A stretch of DNA of 64,000 nucleotides from Candidatus Rhodoferax bjergmarkensis. Lineage in GTDB: Bacteria > Pseudomonadota > Gammaproteobacteria > Burkholderiales > Burkholderiaceae_C. Under the pieces are notes generated by a model. That model saw nothing but the letters and a program-made list of their open reading frames with translations, had not been told where the DNA came from and did not search any database. The position numbers and the translations under genes were made by a program. Shown piece after piece: positions 61,288 to 64,000 of the stretch; the stretch's first letter is position 1; each line of letters begins with the position of its first letter. Location of the stretch: contig JADJFX010000035.1 of assembly GCA_016708345.1 (NCBI GenBank), positions 310,001 to 374,000 on the forward strand. Reading direction: 5' to 3'.

Positions 61288-63729
61288 TCAATGCTTGACT
61301 GACCCTGCCAAATCTGGCGTTGCCACAGTCACTTCGGCACTGGACGCCGGCAGCGGTTCTTCGTCTGGTTCGGGTGTTGGCATTCTCTCTAGGGCCAGTT
61401 CCAGCACCTTATCGATCCAGCGCACCGGCACAATCTCAAGCCCGTTCTTAACATTCTCAGGAATGTCCTGCAAATCCTTTGCATTCTCTTCCGGGATCAG
61501 TACCGTCTTGATACCACCGCGCAAAGCAGCCAATAGCTTTTCTTTCAGACCACCAATTGCAGTCACTTCACCACGCAAGGTGATTTCACCAGTCATCGCA
61601 ACATCGCCCCGCACTGGGATTCCCGTCATGGCTGAAACAAAAGCGGTGGTCAAGGCCGCACCAGCACTCGGACCGTCCTTTGGGGTTGCACCATCAGGCA
61701 CATGGATATGAATGTCTTTTTTCTCGAAAAATTCATCCTTGATACCTAGTCGGCGAGAGCGACTGCGCACAACCGTGCGGGCAGCTTCGACAGATTCCTT
61801 CATGACGTCACCCAATGAACCAGTGCGCGTAATAACACCTTTGCCAGGCATCATTGCGGCTTCAATGGTTAACAAATCTCCGCCAACTTCGGTCCAAGCC
61901 AAGCCAACGACCTGACCCACCTGATTTTGCTGCTCAGCGCGTCCGTAGGTGTACTTGCGCACACCGAGATAGTCATTCAGGTTGTCAGCATTGACCTTGA
62001 CCTGCGGCAACATTTTTTTGAGCTGCAATCCCTTCACCACTTTGCGGCAGATTTTGGACAATTCACGTTCCAGCGAACGCACCCCCGCCTCACGGGTGTA
62101 GTAGCGGATGATGTCCCTTACGGCATCCTCACCAACGAGCAGTTCATCCTCCTTGACACCATTGTTTTCAAGCTGCTTCGGCAACAAGAATTTAAGAGCA
62201 ATATTGGTTTTTTCATCTTCGGTGTAACCGGACAGTCGAATCACTTCCATTCGGTCCAACAAGGCGGGGGGAATGTTCATGGAGTTGGAAGTCGCCACAA
62301 ACATGACATCGCTCAGGTCAAAGTCAACCTCTACATAGTGATCGCCAAACTTGTGGTTCTGCTCGGGGTCCAGAACCTCCAGCAATGCACTCGACGGGTC
62401 ACCCCTGAAGTCTGTACCCAACTTGTCAAGCTCGTCGAGCAGGAACAACGGATTTCGGGTACCTACCTTGGTCAGGCTCTGCAGCACTTTGCCAGGCATG
62501 GCACCAATATAGGTACGCCGATGGCCACGGATTTCGGCCTCATCTCGCATACCTCCCAAGGCCATGCGCACGTACTTGCGTCCGGTTGCTTTGGCGATCG
62601 ACTGCCCCAGAGAAGTTTTCCCGACCCCGGGTGGGCCAACCAAACACAAAATCGGGGCCTTCACTTTATCGACACGCTGTTGCACCGCTAAGTATTCAAG
62701 GATACGGTCTTTCACTTTGTCAAGCCCGTAATGGTCTTCATTCAATACTTGTTCAGCATTGCCAAGATCATGTTTAATTTTGGTTTTACCCGTCCACGGC
62801 AATCCCGTTAGCACGTCAATGTAATTGCGCACCACGGTCGCTTCAGCGGACATCGGTGACATGAGTTTGAGCTTTTTCAGCTCACCCTCTGCCTTCTTCA
62901 GGGCATCTTTTGGCATTTTGGCCGACTTGATCTTTTTCTCGATCTCATCAATGTCTGCGCCATCTTCACCTTCGCCCAGTTCTTTCTGAATGGCCTTGAC
63001 TTGTTCATTCAGATAAAAGTCGCGCTGGTTTTTTTCCATTTGCCGTTTTACCCGGCCACGAATTTTCTTGTCCACGTTGAGAATATCGACTTCACGTTCA
63101 ATCTGCTCAAACAGGTTTTCAAGCCGCTCCTTGACACCTGCAAGGTCCAGCACAGCCTGTTTGTTGTCGAGCTTGAGTGGCAAGTGCGCAGCAATGGTGT
63201 CAGCCAGCCGACCGGCATCGTCAATACTTGAGATCGAGGTCAGTATTTCTGGTGGTATTTTTTTGTTCAGTTTGACGTATTGATCAAACTGCTGCATCAC
63301 CGCGCGGCGTAAAGCCTCGGTTTCGCTGGCTTTGCCACGCAACTTGGCCTCGGGGTCAGCCATTAACTCAACCGGCGTGACGTTTGCAGAAAAGTGATCC
63401 TCACCTTCTTCAATTTTATTGACACGGGCCCGTTGCTGCCCCTCCACCAACACTTTCACCGTACCGTCAGGCAGTTTGAGCATTTGCAGGATGGTGGAAA
63501 CGCATCCGACATCAAACATGTCCGTCACCAAGGGATCGTCTTTGGCGGCGGCTTTTTGGGCGACCAGCATGATGCGACGCTCTGCGCCCATGGCAGTCTC
63601 AAGTGCCTTGATGCTCTTGGGACGCCCCACAAACAGCGGGATGACCATGTGCGGAAAAACGACCACATCGCGCAAAGGCAAAAGTGGCAAATCAATGGGA
63701 GTTGCAGGCAGTTGGATATGTCCAGACAT
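61288..63729 (-). CDS. lon: ATP-dependent protease Lon
   Basis: 813-aa cytosolic protease that degrades misfolded and regulatory proteins. N-terminal LON domain (LPLLPLRDVVVFPHMVIPLF, in part), coiled-coil middle, AAA+ module with Walker A GPPGVGKTS and LLDELDKLG, and Ser-Lys protease domain with PKDGPSAG (catalytic Ser) and GGLKEKLLAA (Lys). The C-terminus ends in a short acidic, Pro-rich extension. It follows clpX in the same direction (122-base gap). Confidence 0.97.
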   Translation of the reverse strand: MSGHIQLPATPIDLPLLPLRDVVVFPHMVIPLFVGRPKSIKALETAMGAERRIMLVAQKAAAKDDPLVTDMFDVGCVSTILQMLKLPDGTVKVLVEGQQRARVNKIEEGEDHFSANVTPVELMADPEAKLRGKASETEALRRAVMQQFDQYVKLNKKIPPEILTSISSIDDAGRLADTIAAHLPLKLDNKQAVLDLAGVKERLENLFEQIEREVDILNVDKKIRGRVKRQMEKNQRDFYLNEQVKAIQKELGEGEDGADIDEIEKKIKSAKMPKDALKKAEGELKKLKLMSPMSAEATVVRNYIDVLTGLPWTGKTKIKHDLGNAEQVLNEDHYGLDKVKDRILEYLAVQQRVDKVKAPILCLVGPPGVGKTSLGQSIAKATGRKYVRMALGGMRDEAEIRGHRRTYIGAMPGKVLQSLTKVGTRNPLFLLDELDKLGTDFRGDPSSALLEVLDPEQNHKFGDHYVEVDFDLSDVMFVATSNSMNIPPALLDRMEVIRLSGYTEDEKTNIALKFLLPKQLENNGVKEDELLVGEDAVRDIIRYYTREAGVRSLERELSKICRKVVKGLQLKKMLPQVKVNADNLNDYLGVRKYTYGRAEQQNQVGQVVGLAWTEVGGDLLTIEAAMMPGKGVITRTGSLGDVMKESVEAARTVVRSRSRRLGIKDEFFEKKDIHIHVPDGATPKDGPSAGAALTTAFVSAMTGIPVRGDVAMTGEITLRGEVTAIGGLKEKLLAALRGGIKTVLIPEENAKDLQDIPENVKNGLEIVPVRWIDKVLELALERMPTPEPDEEPLPASSAEVTVATPDLAGSVKH

Positions 63730-63754
63730 GAGGAGACCTCTTAGTTACCTGTTG

Positions 63755-63782
63755 AATATGAAACAGAAATACAAATTTTCAA
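63755..63782 (-). promoter_or_regulatory. Putative lon promoter
   Basis: The minus strand has TTGAAA at 63782-63777 and CATATT at 63760-63755, 16 bases apart (sigma-70-like). Read another way, GTTGAAA, 13 bases and TTTCATAT resemble a heat-shock sigma-32 promoter, which would suit lon. Not distinguishable by eye. Confidence 0.4.
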
Positions 63783-63851
63783 CCGGAGAATAATTATTAA
63801 CTGGCCGCGCGAGCCTCAAATACAGGTAAACGCCCGCGAAGGCAGGTCAAA

Positions 63852-64000
63852 TCAGGCCTTCTTGGCAATCTCTCGGTACACAAGCAAGGGTGGCTTGTTT
63901 TCGTCAATGGTCGACTCGTCCACAACCACTTTTTCAACATTGGAATAATTAGGTAGCTCGTACATGGTATCGATCAGGGCCTGCTCCAGGATAGAGCGTA
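63852..64000 (-). CDS. clpX: ATP-dependent Clp protease ATP-binding subunit ClpX (C-terminus only)
   Basis: The last 48 or so codons of clpX: SILEQALIDTMYELPNY, then NVEKVVVDESTIDE and LLVYREIAKKA, followed by TGA at 63852-63854. ClpX unfolds tagged proteins for ClpP. The rest lies beyond the right edge, probably with clpP, in the common clpP-clpX-lon order. Confidence 0.92.
   Translation of the reverse strand, partial: RSILEQALIDTMYELPNYSNVEKVVVDESTIDENKPPLLVYREIAKKA

Overview
The window looks like chromosomal DNA from a Comamonadaceae betaproteobacterium, most like Rhodoferax or Polaromonas. The basis is protein resemblance and conserved betaproteobacterial gene orders: smc-zipA-ligA, divergent pepA/lptFG, divergent perM-hda/purM followed by pcnB-folK, DUF3579 next to argD-argF, phaC-phaB, and clpX before lon. 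The genus was not tested by any search. No phage, insertion sequence, CRISPR array or rRNA operon is visible. Nearly all of it is housekeeping DNA.

Layout. 1-4212 holds purL on the minus strand, with its last codons beyond the left edge. 4371-11638 holds a lipoprotein gene, map, glnD, a DUF3579 gene, argD and argF. 11797-24356 is a long minus-strand run: substrate-binding protein, def, ligA, zipA, smc, small ORFs, a thioesterase-GNAT fusion, holC and pepA. 24432-29223 runs on the plus strand: lptF, lptG, a CbiX-like chelatase, cysB and an aminotransferase. 29239-31344 is a DUF2505 protein and a wax ester synthase. 31606-38732 covers RidA, folK, pcnB, a HAD phosphatase, hda, perM, purM and sirB1. 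39436-41045 has two back-to-back toxin-antitoxin pairs. 41049-52024 is an 11 kb block of signalling genes lying downstream of phaB-phaC. 54732-60697 holds a small membrane protein, pgeF, ycaO and several small enzymes. 60909-61214 has three tRNA genes, followed by lon and the 3' end of clpX.

Most interesting content. (1) The signalling block carries two paralogous pairs, each a membrane-anchored HisKA_2 kinase followed by a protein with a near-matching receiver domain. One receiver drives GGDEF/EAL domains. The other is fused to a second, NarX-type kinase that is translationally coupled to a NarL-type regulator. A further membrane GGDEF protein precedes them. This suggests a branched relay to c-di-GMP and to transcription, transcribed in the same direction as the polyhydroxybutyrate genes. 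(2) A dispersed double-hairpin repeat (family A, 11 copies recognised) and a GC-rich repeat (family B, 3 units) sit between genes and also inside genes, mostly in frame: purL, ligA, pgeF, phaC, a HAD phosphatase and an aminotransferase. In one case the repeat supplies the start and N-terminus of a histidine kinase. (3) purL has four repeat-derived insertions and three homopolymer indels, and lptG has an in-frame amber codon. These are either sequence errors or real lesions in core genes. (4) The wax ester synthase has a histone-H1-like Lys/Ala/Pro tail like that of the granule-DNA linker PhaF.
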